Assembly: GCF_000027005.1 (NCBI RefSeq)
Contig: NC_012964.1
Coordinates: forward strand, 1,736,001-1,800,000
Reading direction: 5' to 3'
DNA: 64,000 nt
DNA from: Komagataella phaffii GS115
Taxonomy: Eukaryota > Ascomycota > Pichiomycetes > Pichiales > Pichiaceae
Shown: positions 1 through 9,377 of the stretch, piece after piece
How the letters are laid out: every line of letters starts with the position of its first letter
How positions within the stretch are numbered: the stretch's first letter is position 1
The notes under the pieces: model-generated
The model's input: only the letters and a program-made list of their open reading frames with translations
What the model was told of the DNA's origin: nothing
The model's database searches: none
Translations under genes and position numbers: made by a program

Positions 1-1
1 A

Positions 2-91
2 TTTGGGGCATTCCAAAGTGTGGTTCAAAAGTACTTCGAACAATGTGGACGACGCTATGTCGATATGGCAAGTTTATTTAATTTTTCATAG
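2..91 (+). CDS. Possible 3' end of an unidentified gene (truncated by window edge)
   Basis: A frame beginning at base 2 is open from the left edge to a TAG at 89-91 and encodes about 29 residues ending in SLFNFS. The codons look ordinary for the neighbourhood, and the stop lies 35 bp from the stop of the convergent MICOS gene, the spacing expected of two convergent genes here. A second frame is also open until a TAA at 79-81, so the fragment is too short to be certain. I do not recognise the protein. Confidence 0.35.
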   Translation, partial: FGAFQSVVQKYFEQCGRRYVDMASLFNFS

Positions 92-125
92 TCGTAATAT
101 AAAATCAGTTGTTATTATCAGCAAT

Positions 126-749
126 TCATTTGAATAATTCTTCAATAGAGGCTCTCAAGGAATGGATTTGCCGAGTTAGAGCAGCATTACCCTCTGCCGA
201 CGCTTTTGACACTTCCTCTTGTAAGGAGTGCAGTTGCTTAACTGCCTCAGTGCGAGCTTCGTGGACTTCTGGTACACGAGATTCTTGCTCTACTAAAAAA
301 TTGACCGAATTTTGGTAGCTTAATGGCATGGTCTGGCGATATACAAGAGCACCAGCAATAGCTGGTACAAAAGTTCTCACAACAATACCTCTCTTAGAAA
401 CGGCCACTCCCGTGGCCAAGACAGCAGTTAATATACCTATGACACTGGGTAACAATGGTTCCACCACTATCGAATTGTACTTGTCTTTAACTATACTCCA
501 TTCGTTTTTCAATGCAGATTTCTGAGTAGCTAATTCAGCGTCGATCAGAGTGTACTTTTCCAACAACAGCTGGCGTGCTTTGCTGGAGTACTTTTCCAGT
601 AGTGGAGACGTACGAATGGCCATTCCATGAAGAAAAGTCAAGTTGTGCAAATCAGGTGATTCAGAGTTCTCAAGCCTTGGGTCTATAGGCTCATTTCTTC
701 CTGGCGTAGGAAGTACTTCCTCGTCATCCGAGTAGAAAGATCTAGGCAT
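126..749 (-). CDS. MIC27: MICOS subunit of the Mic26/Mic27 (apolipoprotein O-like) family
   Basis: A 207-residue protein, likely in the mitochondrial inner membrane, where Mic26/Mic27 proteins help the MICOS complex form cristae junctions and bind cardiolipin. The N-terminus is polar and acidic (FYSDDEE). A helical segment follows, then two hydrophobic stretches at about residues 97-117 and 124-140 separated by a basic SKRG turn, then a C-terminal amphipathic helix. This hairpin layout and the length (S. cerevisiae Mic27 is about 234) support the call. Sequence conservation in the family is weak, so Mic26 versus Mic27 is not resolved. It is head-to-head with the zinc-finger gene at 954, sharing a promoter of about 200 bp. 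Confidence 0.6.
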   Translation of the reverse strand: MPRSFYSDDEEVLPTPGRNEPIDPRLENSESPDLHNLTFLHGMAIRTSPLLEKYSSKARQLLLEKYTLIDAELATQKSALKNEWSIVKDKYNSIVVEPLLPSVIGILTAVLATGVAVSKRGIVVRTFVPAIAGALVYRQTMPLSYQNSVNFLVEQESRVPEVHEARTEAVKQLHSLQEEVSKASAEGNAALTRQIHSLRASIEELFK

Positions 750-809
750 AGGATAATGTTGGATAAACTAAACGAAGGAATACAACGAAGTAAAGGTACT
801 GCAAACCTG

Positions 810-819
810 GTCATGTGAC
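810..819. promoter_or_regulatory. GTCATGTGAC E-box-like decamer in a divergent promoter
   Basis: The decamer GTCATGTGAC lies between the divergent MICOS and zinc-finger genes. The same ten bases recur at 30643-30652 and 38171-38180, both also between divergent genes. It resembles a bHLH site of the RTCACRTG (Cbf1-like) class, but the factor is inferred. Confidence 0.4.
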
Positions 820-953
820 TGATCATGCGAGTTTTTGGCACTATTACTTTATGCGGCGCTGTGTTTGCGGCTTTTTCTTGTTTCTTTCTCTTCTTCCGTT
901 TATTGTTTCCTGACACAATTTTCAATTGGAAAACTCAAGTTCAGAAGTTCTAA

Positions 954-2315
954 ATGGCGTCTTCCTCTAAGCCAGTACAGGAGCAGGTCATAAGATCCAA
1001 TTCGAGGCCTAAACTGAAAGATGAAAGTTTAGGGGCTGCAAAATCGCAAACCTCAGGCGAGTCTCAAGGATCTGAGACAACAAGTTTCACTAAACAGGAT
1101 CCACAAGAACTCAGTGAAACCAGCCCCCTAGCTGATTCGAATAGTAAAGATGAACCAGCCAAATTGGATGCTGGAGATAATGTTAGTGGTCGGATATCCG
1201 CCGCACCATCAGCCGCGGTTAGAGCGGCCACAATAAGAGCCGCACAAGAACAACTTCAAGCCCCTACCGTATCTTCATCTGGTGGCTCGGTGCTTCCAGC
1301 TGTTCCTGGCTCAGGCGCAGTTAGTGGGGTGATTGCTCCGTCAGCTCCGTCCTCATCAGCTCCACCTTCAGCCCCACCATCAGTCCCACATAGTGGGATG
1401 TCATTTGCGCCAAATCCATATGCTTTCTACTATCCCCACCTCTATCCTTATGCTTACTTCCAACCTCCGGATCAAATACCAAAAGGAGCTAGAGATCAAC
1501 AACCTCAAAGATTCCCCAATTACCCTCCACCATTCAACTATTATGTGCAACAGCAGCAACAGCAACAACAACAACAGCAGTTTCCAAATTCTTCGTCTAA
1601 TTCAAATAACGTAGCGCCATTGTCTGAGGAGTTCAAAATTGGGGAGATGATATACCCACCCCCTTTCTTTGGTTCGTTACCTCCTCACCAACAAGTTCCT
1701 GTCGTCGCTCCGGAGTCAGAAGGTTCTACACAACTGGCGGAAGGTGGTGACGACAACCAAGAGAAAAGGAAATCTCGTAAGCGGATCCCTCCACCTACAA
1801 ACCCTGTCGATGAGAGCGGAAAAAGCAATTCGAAAAGTGTGGATAGGCCGTATGCTTGTCCTTTAGAGGGTTGTCTGTGGGCATTTGCTAGACTGAGTGA
1901 CTTAAAACGGCATAAGAAGTCACATGAATGTCCAGAATTTCAATGTCCTTACTGGAAAAATGATCCTACGTGTCACAGGAATGGAGGAGCTTTCAATAGG
2001 CTGGATGTGCTGAAACGGCACTTGCGGTTGATTCACTATGTTGTTGATAAAGAGAAGAAGGGAGAATCGGGCGATCCGGGGTGGTGCAGAGTGTGTCGGA
2101 CTGTGTTTCCCACATCAAAGCAGTTCTTAGAGCATGCAGACAAGTGTGCACAGAATATCACTGTAGCAGAATGGAAAGATGTTGAAGGCAGTAGGCGACA
2201 GGCTAAGCGTGGGTTCGAAGGTGATCAAAACGCTAATCCCTCTCAATCCCGTTTCCCTCCTAAAGGGGATGTCGGTAAGACACAAGAGCTGGTCATGAAG
2301 AAGCAGAAAGTGTAG
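954..2315 (+). CDS. C2H2 zinc-finger transcription factor, Stp-family-like
   Basis: A 453-residue probable nuclear regulator. The N-terminal two thirds is low-complexity: Ser/Ala/Pro-rich, with an 11-glutamine run at about residues 199-209 and Pro/Tyr-rich flanks. Three zinc fingers lie at about 301-323 (CPLEGC...HKKSH), 329-361 (a long finger with CPYWKNDPTC, then HLRLIH) and 377-398 (CRVC...HADKC). The order of a regular finger, a finger with an extended loop before RLDVLKRH, and a final short finger is that of Stp1/Stp2-type regulators of amino-acid permease genes. The N-terminal processing region of true Stp1/Stp2 is not obvious, so another member of the family is possible. ATG at 954 gives the full frame. 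Confidence 0.6.
   Translation: MASSSKPVQEQVIRSNSRPKLKDESLGAAKSQTSGESQGSETTSFTKQDPQELSETSPLADSNSKDEPAKLDAGDNVSGRISAAPSAAVRAATIRAAQEQLQAPTVSSSGGSVLPAVPGSGAVSGVIAPSAPSSSAPPSAPPSVPHSGMSFAPNPYAFYYPHLYPYAYFQPPDQIPKGARDQQPQRFPNYPPPFNYYVQQQQQQQQQQQFPNSSSNSNNVAPLSEEFKIGEMIYPPPFFGSLPPHQQVPVVAPESEGSTQLAEGGDDNQEKRKSRKRIPPPTNPVDESGKSNSKSVDRPYACPLEGCLWAFARLSDLKRHKKSHECPEFQCPYWKNDPTCHRNGGAFNRLDVLKRHLRLIHYVVDKEKKGESGDPGWCRVCRTVFPTSKQFLEHADKCAQNITVAEWKDVEGSRRQAKRGFEGDQNANPSQSRFPPKGDVGKTQELVMKKQKV
1548..1580 (+). repeat. CAA/CAG microsatellite encoding polyglutamine
   Basis: Eleven consecutive CAA or CAG codons inside the zinc-finger gene. The mixed codons make it less slippage-prone than a pure repeat, but the length probably varies among strains. 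Confidence 0.9.
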
Positions 2316-2526
2316 CTAGTTTAATAATGTATAGTATGTATTCAAAGGTTTAATGTTAACATCAAAGGGGAAAGAACTACACACTCTGCAGCTACCTGCC
2401 TTCACTGTACCAAATATAGATCTTTCTCCTTGCGGCGTTGGACCCAGTTAGATGCAAGATCAGCGTGTTTTTGCTTTCGCGTATCCTCTTCACGTTCTTT
2501 TTCCTCTCTACTCAAGTCACACTACA

Positions 2527-3277
2527 ATGAGAGGTAAGTCATCCATCATTATGCTCCTTCTTTGATGATCTCCAATCACTAACAAATGCAGAATATAAGA
2601 TAGTAGTACTTGGCTCAGGAGGTGTTGGAAAATCCTGCCTCACGGTTCAATTCGTTCAAGGTATTTATGTTGAAACTTATGACCCTACGATCGAAGATTC
2701 GTATCGCAAACAAATCGAAATCGACGATAAAGTGATTGATCTAGAAATATTGGACACTGCAGGAGTACAGCAATTTACAGCTATGCGAGAATTGTATATT
2801 AAATCTGGAAAAGGTTTCCTCTTGGTGTACTCTGTGGATGATCCCAACTCGTTAAAGGAACTTGAGCGTATCCGCGAGCAAGTTTTGCGAATCAAAGACA
2901 ATTCAAATATGCCAATAGTTTTGGTGGGAAACAAATCAGATTTGGTTGAAACCAGGAAGTTAACTCCGCAGGATGGAATTGAAAAGGCTGCTAATTGGAA
3001 CTGCTCTTTCTACGAGACTAGCGCCTTGAATAAGTCAAATGTGGATAACGTTTTTGTCAATGTTGTGGAACAAATAATTCGAAGAGAGGAAACAAAGACA
3101 AACGGAACTTCTACAGGTAATCAAGCTTCTGTTCCACCAAATGGACAGGGCAAAACTTCCAATGACACATCAAAATCTTTTAATACAATATCAGGAGTCC
3201 ATAAGGATACGAAGACAGATTCTGCCAACAAAAAAAGCCCCAAGAAAAAGAAGAAGAGAAGGTGTACAATTTTATAA
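2527..3277 (+). CDS. RSR1: Ras-family GTPase Rsr1/Bud1 (one intron)
   Basis: Bud-site-selection GTPase acting at the plasma membrane upstream of Cdc42. The coding sequence is join(2527..2533, 2592..3277), 230 residues. The first exon is only seven bases (ATGAGAG). The 58-nt intron has donor GTAAGT at 2534, branch site ACTAAC at 2578-2583 and acceptor AG at 2590-2591. Splicing restores the start MREYKIVVLG and the P-loop GSGGVGKS at residues 10-17, which any ATG inside exon 2 would lose. The effector loop YDPTIEDSY, the DTAG switch II, NKSD and ETSA nucleotide motifs are intact. The C-terminus has a Lys/Arg tail and the CAAX box CTIL, which ends in Leu and so suggests geranylgeranylation. Confidence 0.93.
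2534..2591 (+). other. RSR1: Spliceosomal intron of RSR1
   Basis: A 58-nt intron with donor GTAAGT, branch ACTAAC and acceptor GCAG. It follows a seven-base coding exon and is required to join the start codon to the GTPase domain in frame. Confidence 0.9.
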
Positions 3278-3386
3278 GGATTAACTAATCAACCTTCGAA
3301 TATTTGTATTATTTGTATAAGAAATGGAAGGCCCATTCATTAGACACGTTATTCATTAATTAAAAAATAATAGGAAAAAATATAAT

Positions 3387-3468
3387 GACAACTGTGGGGT
3401 TCGAACCCACGCCTCCGGAGAGACCAGAACCTTAATCTGGCGCCTTAGACCAACTCGGCCAAATTGTC
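3387..3468 (-). tRNA. tRNA-Leu (anticodon AAG)
   Basis: The reverse complement folds as a class II tRNA of 82 nt. The 7-bp acceptor stem pairs GACAATT with AGTTGTC. The D-arm contains GCCGAGTTGG. The anticodon stem CCAGA/TCTGG has a seven-base loop TTAAGGT with anticodon AAG (complement of 3431-3433). A long variable arm and the T-loop TTCGAAC complete it. The long variable arm fits leucine. No intron is present. It would read CUU, and CUC if A34 becomes inosine. Confidence 0.95.
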
Positions 3469-3866
3469 TCTACGTAAGTATACACGAAAGATGTCATATA
3501 TAAGGGAGTATTTTTATCAATGCTTTACAATACCGAACTGAGAATCTTGAAACAATCAAAGATGAATAACTTATACTAAGTCAGAGTCCAATGGTACGAC
3601 CTTGAAACATAGTATGTCTATGTAAAGACGTTATCATGATTCTCAATTTCAACTCACGTATCAAATTCATATAGAGTTGTTAATACCACTTCTACATTAA
3701 CTAATAAAATGCCTTAACAGGATGCACTAAGAGTTTATAAAAGATATGAAGATTCAAGCAGGATGCAATTGTTGTCCCCTGATTTAAACTAAATTACTCC
3801 GAATTGCTCTAGCACCATTAGGATCAGATTTTATTTTCCTATTTTATACTCATCTAAAAACCTAAG
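3469..3866. other. Intergenic region beside tRNA-Leu, no gene seen
   Basis: About 400 bp of AT-rich DNA between the tRNA 5' end and OST2. I see no open frame of note, no paired terminal repeats and no second tRNA. The inverted words GAGAATC (near 3541) and GATTCTC (near 3637) are the only structure noticed and may be chance. Confidence 0.5.
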
Positions 3867-4274
3867 CTAGTTTATAAAATGGTATACTATGAAATGAAGC
3901 AGTAAACTGGCAAATATGTATTCAGCAAAAGCACGTTGACTGCTTATATTTTGAAAGATTTCTTTGGTCCCCGTTGTTTGTAGCCTCAACGATATGGTCA
4001 GTACAAATTGGGCAACTGTACTGCAAAATCCTCCAAGGAATGCGTTGAAAGGAAAAGTGCCTACCAGCAGGCAAAATGCAAACTGTAGTACTCCAAGGAA
4101 GACCAAAAATGTTAGGAAATAATCAATCAGTCTTAGCTTTCTGTTACCCGAGATACTCTTTTGATATGAGGCAAGGGATGTGGATATCGCTTCCGAAAGT
4201 TCATGAGGCAAACTTCTTGTCAAGCTTAACGGATTGACCGTGGCACTTTGCTGCGTTGGATGTTTCTTTGCCAT
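3867..4274 (-). CDS. OST2: Oligosaccharyltransferase subunit Ost2 (DAD1 family)
   Basis: A 135-residue small integral membrane subunit of the ER oligosaccharyltransferase, which moves the lipid-linked glycan to Asn-X-Ser/Thr sites on nascent proteins. A polar N-terminus of about 48 residues is followed by hydrophobic segments at about 50-72, 77-98 and 112-133. The stretches GTFPFNAFLGGF and FAEYIFASLLLH near the end are characteristic of DAD1/Ost2. The length is close to the usual 110-130 residues. The gene is head-to-head with OCA1, 181 bp apart. Confidence 0.93.
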   Translation of the reverse strand: MAKKHPTQQSATVNPLSLTRSLPHELSEAISTSLASYQKSISGNRKLRLIDYFLTFLVFLGVLQFAFCLLVGTFPFNAFLGGFCSTVAQFVLTISLRLQTTGTKEIFQNISSQRAFAEYIFASLLLHFIVYHFIN

Positions 4275-4455
4275 GTTTCAATTATGTAAGTAGAGGAAAC
4301 GTGTTACGAGGACTATTGCGAGAGAGGGAACGCACTTTCTACGAGGCGCGATAGAGCCTCTCTGTGAGGAGGGAGGCAGGAGATTAATGGGAAGCATTTT
4401 GCGAGGTAGAATACTTCATACATTCCCACCAATAAAAAAGTACTAAGAGATAACC

Positions 4456-5067
4456 ATGTCTAATGATATCATAAATATAAATGACCTCAAGAGCAATTCA
4501 TCCTTCAATGATGAGTCCAATTGCGAAAAGGTCAGCGAACCCCCCTCTTTGAGAATCGTTCCTCCCCTGAATTTCTGTCCAGTGGAAAGGCACTTGTACA
4601 GGTCAGGCCAGCCTTCAACTATTAACCATTCATTTTTAAAAGAGCTTAATTTGAAATCAATAATTTGGCTTGCAATAGAAGATCCACAGGACAATTTTCT
4701 GAAATTTATTGATGACAATAACATCAAGTTCTTTTATAACTTGGGATTCAATAGCATAGACAACAATTCATGGGACGGCTTAAGTGAAAATAGTATAAAG
4801 CAATCTTTAGAAGTGATAGTGGATACAAGAAACTATCCTTTACTGGTATGTTGTGGTATGGGAAGGCACAGAACTGGTACCATAATTGGCTGTTTGAGAA
4901 AGTTACAGGGTTGGAACTTATCAAGTGTAAGTGAAGAATACAGGAGGTTCACGGGAAGCAGAGGCGGTCGTATTTTGGTGGAGCTGTTAATTGAAGCATT
5001 TGACGTCGGTACTATAAGTATGGATCCTCAATTTGCTCCTGATTGGCTTACCAAAAGTACAAAATAA
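4456..5067 (+). CDS. OCA1: Putative protein tyrosine phosphatase Oca1
   Basis: A 203-residue protein of the fungal Oca1/Siw14 atypical dual-specificity phosphatase family, linked in S. cerevisiae to oxidant-induced cell-cycle arrest and inositol-pyrophosphate biology. The P-loop reads [11 protein letters not shown], so the CX5R core uses Cys133, and the usual preceding His is replaced by Cys, as I recall for Oca1. Other hallmarks are [18 protein letters not shown] near residues 36-53 and the C-terminal [19 protein letters not shown]. The first 35 residues are variable. A TBC protein that may correspond to Oca5 lies at 32.6 kb; the link is only nominal. Confidence 0.9.
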   Translation: MSNDIININDLKSNSSFNDESNCEKVSEPPSLRIVPPLNFCPVERHLYRSGQPSTINHSFLKELNLKSIIWLAIEDPQDNFLKFIDDNNIKFFYNLGFNSIDNNSWDGLSENSIKQSLEVIVDTRNYPLLVCCGMGRHRTGTIIGCLRKLQGWNLSSVSEEYRRFTGSRGGRILVELLIEAFDVGTISMDPQFAPDWLTKSTK

Positions 5068-5109
5068 AAAGAGAAGTTACGCTGCCTACACACATTACCT
5101 TACAATACG

Positions 5110-5562
5110 TTATTTGACCTTGTTTCTGAGCTCCTGCTGTTTTCTTTGTTCCAAACTTTCCTTGGCGATTTGAGCAGTCATCATACTCTTGCGCCGTATA
5201 CTATTACATTGTTCCCATCCAAATATGCTGCCCAAGAGGAACCCACCAAAGGCCCAATTGGCCGTCTTTTGAATATTTTTGTGGTACAAGAAGGTGATGG
5301 ATCCGAAGACTGCCATTACTGTAAATCCTGACAATCCAGCCTCACGGAAGCATGGTATGCTGATAAGGTTGGCGGGCGAGAAATCTTTAATACTGATCTT
5401 ATTCACTGCTTGCTTCAAAGGTGAGGTAGAGGGGATGGGTACAGCCTGCTTAGAATCATCAAATTTGGGAGGAAGTTCGTCTAGATAGCGTGGTTCAGGC
5501 ACTGGTTCCTTCTGTTGTTTCTCCTGTGAGTTTTTTTCGTTGGAAAATGGCCACCAAGCCAT
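5110..5562 (-). CDS. COX20: Cytochrome c oxidase assembly chaperone Cox20
   Basis: A 150-residue mitochondrial inner-membrane protein that in yeast escorts newly made Cox2 for processing and insertion. I use the ATG at 5562 because it gives the Cox20-like start MAWWPFSN. The frame stays open upstream to an ATG at 5724, which adds 54 basic residues without family character. The core has IPCFREAGLSGF, a first hydrophobic segment (VMAVFGSITFLY), then ANWAFGGFLLGSIFGWEQC and an Arg-rich tail. The pair of membrane segments and the WEQC motif are the best evidence. The C-terminus is charged and helical. Confidence 0.85.
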   Translation of the reverse strand: MAWWPFSNEKNSQEKQQKEPVPEPRYLDELPPKFDDSKQAVPIPSTSPLKQAVNKISIKDFSPANLISIPCFREAGLSGFTVMAVFGSITFLYHKNIQKTANWAFGGFLLGSIFGWEQCNSIRRKSMMTAQIAKESLEQRKQQELRNKVK

Positions 5563-5789
5563 TACAGTGATTATCCTTAAAATTATTCGGCTGAGATGGG
5601 CTGAAAAAACAGTTCCTTTTTTCAGCGAACCCGTCCTTTGGAAACGTAGATTTACCCTTCTGCTGCTTACGTGACCATCCATCGTGTACCATCGTGTACA
5701 TGGGCTTCGCGATCGATCAGTCATTCACCTACTATTTACTTTAAATCCTGGTCATAGTAATCACCTGTGATTAACACTTCAAACTTTAC

Positions 5790-7634
5790 ATGACCGATGG
5801 AGCTGATTCAAGGCCCTCAGATGGTCAAAATAGTATCGACAGGGCACGAAGAGCTTCTATGGCACGACTAGCGTCATCACCTGTTCCCCCTGGCATTGCG
5901 ATCCTTCGTGGATCTAATCATTCAACAAGGAATTCACCTGTATCATCTCCTATCAGACCGTCGATACTGGAGACCAACTCCATCTCTTCCAACTCTTCAG
6001 GCGGCCCAGCAGGATTTGCGTTGGAGAATGATGATGAGACACTAAAGACAGTGGCAAAGCACGTTCCTCAATCTTCAAGCTCTCTTTTATTACCCGGAGG
6101 TGATGTTACGAGGGACATCGTGCAATCCACCAAGCCTAGTCGATTGAAGAAGTCCCGAAGTTTGAGTAACACTAGTTCTTTTTTGGATGGCGAACGAAGG
6201 GGATCTGTAGCCTCTAGCATAAACGTCCCTGGCGGATTTCGACGTGATTTCCTGCTTAGAAAACATGAGCGATATGGACATAAAATGGTCCGACCAAATC
6301 TCTTTACAAGAAACTTCCTTGAGTTCTTGTCCGTGTATGGCCATTTTGCAGGTGAAGACTTGGAGGATGAAGATTATTTAGCATGTAATTATGAGTTGTC
6401 TTCCGATTCAACGCTGGACGAAGAAACTCCTCTGATTGGGGGCAGGCAGAGGGAAAAGAAAGGCAAAGCTAGCACATTGAAGTCGTTCTTTCTCTTATTG
6501 AAGAGTTTTATTGGAACAGGTGTTCTATTTTTGCCGAAAGGCTTCTACAATGGAGGAGTATTATTTTCATGCGTGACCTTGATTGTTTTCGGCATATTGT
6601 CATGGTGGTGCTATCTAATATTAGTCCAAAGTAAGGTGGCAACTGGTCTTTCTTCATTTGGTGAAATTGGCCTCAAGTTGTATGGTAAGACCATGGAACG
6701 TTTGATCTTGTTTTCGATCGTGGTATCGCAAATTGGTTTTGTTGCAGCCTACATGGTGTTCACCTCCTCCAACCTTGAAGCTTTTGCCAACAGCGTCTTT
6801 GGCCATGGAATAGCATCCATGAATTTTTTGACAATAGTGCAAGTGCTCATATTGATACCACTTTCCTTGATTCGAAACATTACGAAATTGTCCCTTGCGT
6901 CTCTTTGTGCCAATGCTTTCATTTTCGTTGGACTCTTCCTTATTGTGTGCTATGCTGGTAAGCATTTGGTTGATAACGGAATTGCAGAGGGTGTAGTCCT
7001 TTTCAATGACCGCGGATGGAGTCTTTTCGTGGGAGTGGCTATATTCGCCTTTGAAGGAATTGGGTTAATAATTCCTGTGCACGAATCTATGGCAAACCCA
7101 AGTCATTTCCCAAAAATTCTACTTGCAGTCATTTTAACATGTTGCGGACTTTTTATTGGAATTGGAGCTTTAGGATACTTGAGTTATGGTCATAATACTA
7201 ATACTGTGGTGATATTGAATCTTCCACAGGGTTCCATTCTTGTGCAAGGTATTCAGCTTTTATATGCATTAGCCATAATGTTATCTGAACCATTGCAACT
7301 GTTTCCCGCAATTCGAATAATCGAAACCAGACTTTTCAAAAGAGCCCCAAGCGGCAAATATGACCCTAAGGTCAAGTGGCTCAAAAACATCTTCCGTATG
7401 GTATTTGTAGCCATGACCGGTATCATTGCCATATATGGGTCCGAGAATTTAGATCAATTTGTTTCATTTGTCGGATGCTTCGCATGTATTCCGTTGGTGT
7501 ACATGTACTCACCAATGCTGCATTACAAGAGTGTTGCTCAAACAACTTTGTGGAAAGCTTTTGATGTTGTATTGGTACTTGTGGGAGGAATTGCAATGGT
7601 CTACACCACTTGGCATCTTCTCCGGGATGACTAG
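5790..7634 (+). CDS. AVT3: Vacuolar amino-acid exporter of the Avt3/Avt4 type
   Basis: A 614-residue transporter of the amino acid/auxin permease family, expected in the vacuolar membrane, exporting neutral amino acids to the cytosol. Residues 1-225 are a hydrophilic Ser-rich tail, as in Avt3/Avt4, with an acidic stretch and DEETPLIGG just before the membrane domain. That domain starts at STLKSFFLLLKSFIGTGVLFLPKGF and has about eleven hydrophobic segments to the C-terminus. The motif GVAIFAFEGIGLIIPVHESM is typical of this subgroup. Total length is somewhat below S. cerevisiae Avt3 (about 690) because the N-terminus is shorter. Avt3 and Avt4 cannot be told apart here. Confidence 0.85.
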   Translation: MTDGADSRPSDGQNSIDRARRASMARLASSPVPPGIAILRGSNHSTRNSPVSSPIRPSILETNSISSNSSGGPAGFALENDDETLKTVAKHVPQSSSSLLLPGGDVTRDIVQSTKPSRLKKSRSLSNTSSFLDGERRGSVASSINVPGGFRRDFLLRKHERYGHKMVRPNLFTRNFLEFLSVYGHFAGEDLEDEDYLACNYELSSDSTLDEETPLIGGRQREKKGKASTLKSFFLLLKSFIGTGVLFLPKGFYNGGVLFSCVTLIVFGILSWWCYLILVQSKVATGLSSFGEIGLKLYGKTMERLILFSIVVSQIGFVAAYMVFTSSNLEAFANSVFGHGIASMNFLTIVQVLILIPLSLIRNITKLSLASLCANAFIFVGLFLIVCYAGKHLVDNGIAEGVVLFNDRGWSLFVGVAIFAFEGIGLIIPVHESMANPSHFPKILLAVILTCCGLFIGIGALGYLSYGHNTNTVVILNLPQGSILVQGIQLLYALAIMLSEPLQLFPAIRIIETRLFKRAPSGKYDPKVKWLKNIFRMVFVAMTGIIAIYGSENLDQFVSFVGCFACIPLVYMYSPMLHYKSVAQTTLWKAFDVVLVLVGGIAMVYTTWHLLRDD

Positions 7635-8144
7635 CTTGGCCTAAGATTTTGTCCCACCTTCTCCATGGACCATTCTCTTCATCCCTATTCGATATCTTTG
7701 TTCCACATGTTTCTCTGCATGAACAGCCTCGACCGTTATATGTCGTTAAATTAAGGCAATAGGCAAATTCCTGAAGAAAGCTTGGTTTGTTTGTGGCTAA
7801 AAGGAATATTATTCCAATTGAAAAAAAACATATATCACATCAACTAAAACAATTACACGCTGAATTGTGCAGGTACGCGTAGTCCGTTTTCTTATTCCTA
7901 TTTACCACCCCCAGTAGATCTTGTTACCTTATATTGTGGTAAGCACACTACCGCCTGATTATTATACCGTTTCTTTTTCTAATCATGGAGAAAATTTCTT
8001 TTTTTTTCTTGCTCTTCTCTTTGTGATGTGCGGGTCTTAATAACTACAAGCCATCTCTCCATCTTTTCATCATTATATTGCAAAATTATTGCCCCCAAAC
8101 TGAAAGGATAACGTTAAATTAACGGTTGATCACGATAACTGCAA
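7635..8144. other. Intergenic region, 3' side of AVT gene and promoter of the RGS gene
   Basis: About 510 bp with no convincing ORF or RNA gene. It contains several T-rich runs (one near 7995-8010) and an ACGCGT hexamer at 7875-7880 that could be a cell-cycle box or chance. The T-rich tracts fit a nucleosome-depleted promoter for the gene at 8145. Confidence 0.5.
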
Positions 8145-9215
8145 ATGCCAACCGTGCTCAGCCTTGAAGAGCTTGTGCTACGATGTTGTCGCTCTGGCTG
8201 CCAGGACCTAGATGATCATCAGGGACGGGGATCGTCTGATGCTTCAACATCTAAATTTGAAAATATCGTCAAGAAATTGTACAACTCAGAAAATTTAGCA
8301 TATCTGAAAAAATTATATGAGTATGAACAAGAGTGGAACAGGGTGCACGAAGATGATGTTAGTGACTTATTTGGTGGAGAGACAGAAAGGTGCAAGGACT
8401 GTATTTGTGAGGGTGAACCTCCGTTTATCACCCCTGTAAAAGACATAGATGATTTTCAAGAAAACACAGCCAAGAAAATGCATATCAGTTCCCTTGAACG
8501 CAGAAGAAACGATGATCAAGAGTTTGAATTTCTGAACTCTGAGCTTTCTGATGATACCGCTGATGGTTCCGAGCTGACGTTCCTCTGGCGGCAGATTATT
8601 GATAATTATATCCGAGAATCTTCTACATCTCAGATCAATGTGAGTGCATCTATTCGTAAGAACTTACTGTTGGAAGATGATCTTCCAGGACCTCATCACC
8701 CACAAGTTTTCTCTGATTCCAAAAACAGTGTTCTACGTCTTCTGCGAGATAATGTCTATATGGAATTCCTGTCAGACATTAGAGGTCGAGATACGAGCCA
8801 GGAAAACTTAAAATTCACCGGTGCCAGTGGTAAGAAAATACCCAATAAAGACAACCACACATCACCGGTCGACCCCAACTCTATCACTTCGCCTCAAAGT
8901 TCATTAAGGCCCCAAACTTCATCAGCATCTCTATCAACATCAACGTGTTCATCATGTGCACAAATAGCACTCGATCAAGTGCTTCATACGGAGCTTAATC
9001 CAGTCGTCTCCCCTACACCACTTGGGCCTTGTGGGGTCACTCCTGCAACTACAACAGGTCTGGTTGGAACGAAAAAGCACCTAAAATCACGGTTTCGACC
9101 AGAGTCTTCCAACAAAGAAGATATCGAAAAGGATTCATCACTTTCCAGTAATAAATCATCCCTGCTTTCTAAAAGCCTCAGCTCTTGGAAAAGACGCATT
9201 AGGAAAGAACCATAG
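8145..9215 (+). CDS. RGS2: Regulator of G-protein signalling (RGS) domain protein, Rgs2-like
   Basis: A 356-residue protein likely to accelerate GTP hydrolysis by a G-alpha subunit; S. cerevisiae Rgs2 acts on Gpa2 in glucose sensing. The N-terminus PTVLSLEELVLRC is followed by the RGS core: FENIVKKLYNSENLAYLKKLYEYEQEW at about 37-66, then the second half with WRQIIDNYI, an IRKNLLLEDDLPGPHHP loop and SKNSVLRLLRDNVYMEFL ending near 213. An acidic insert of about 70 residues divides the two halves. The tail (220-356) is Ser/Thr-rich and disordered. The domain call is firm; equating it with Rgs2 rather than another fungal RGS protein is inferred. Confidence 0.75.
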   Translation: MPTVLSLEELVLRCCRSGCQDLDDHQGRGSSDASTSKFENIVKKLYNSENLAYLKKLYEYEQEWNRVHEDDVSDLFGGETERCKDCICEGEPPFITPVKDIDDFQENTAKKMHISSLERRRNDDQEFEFLNSELSDDTADGSELTFLWRQIIDNYIRESSTSQINVSASIRKNLLLEDDLPGPHHPQVFSDSKNSVLRLLRDNVYMEFLSDIRGRDTSQENLKFTGASGKKIPNKDNHTSPVDPNSITSPQSSLRPQTSSASLSTSTCSSCAQIALDQVLHTELNPVVSPTPLGPCGVTPATTTGLVGTKKHLKSRFRPESSNKEDIEKDSSLSSNKSSLLSKSLSSWKRRIRKEP

Positions 9216-9304
9216 ATATTACACTGAATAATTGTACCATAGAATAGCTTACGTAGTAAACGATTACATAATTTATCGAGAAACTCGCCCATCCATTGCA
9301 TGAA

Positions 9305-9313
9305 TCCGCCACC
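9305..9313 (-). promoter_or_regulatory. PACE-like site (Rpn4) upstream of RPN11
   Basis: The minus strand reads GGTGGCGGA, close to the proteasome-associated control element GGTGGCAAA, 65 bp before the RPN11 start codon. Rpn4 binds such sites in front of proteasome genes in S. cerevisiae; its use here is inferred. Confidence 0.45.
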
Positions 9314-9377
9314 CTCAGTGCACTCACTGTGTTTCGATTCGCTTCCCTTTCAACGCTATTTCTCTGAATACTGACTG

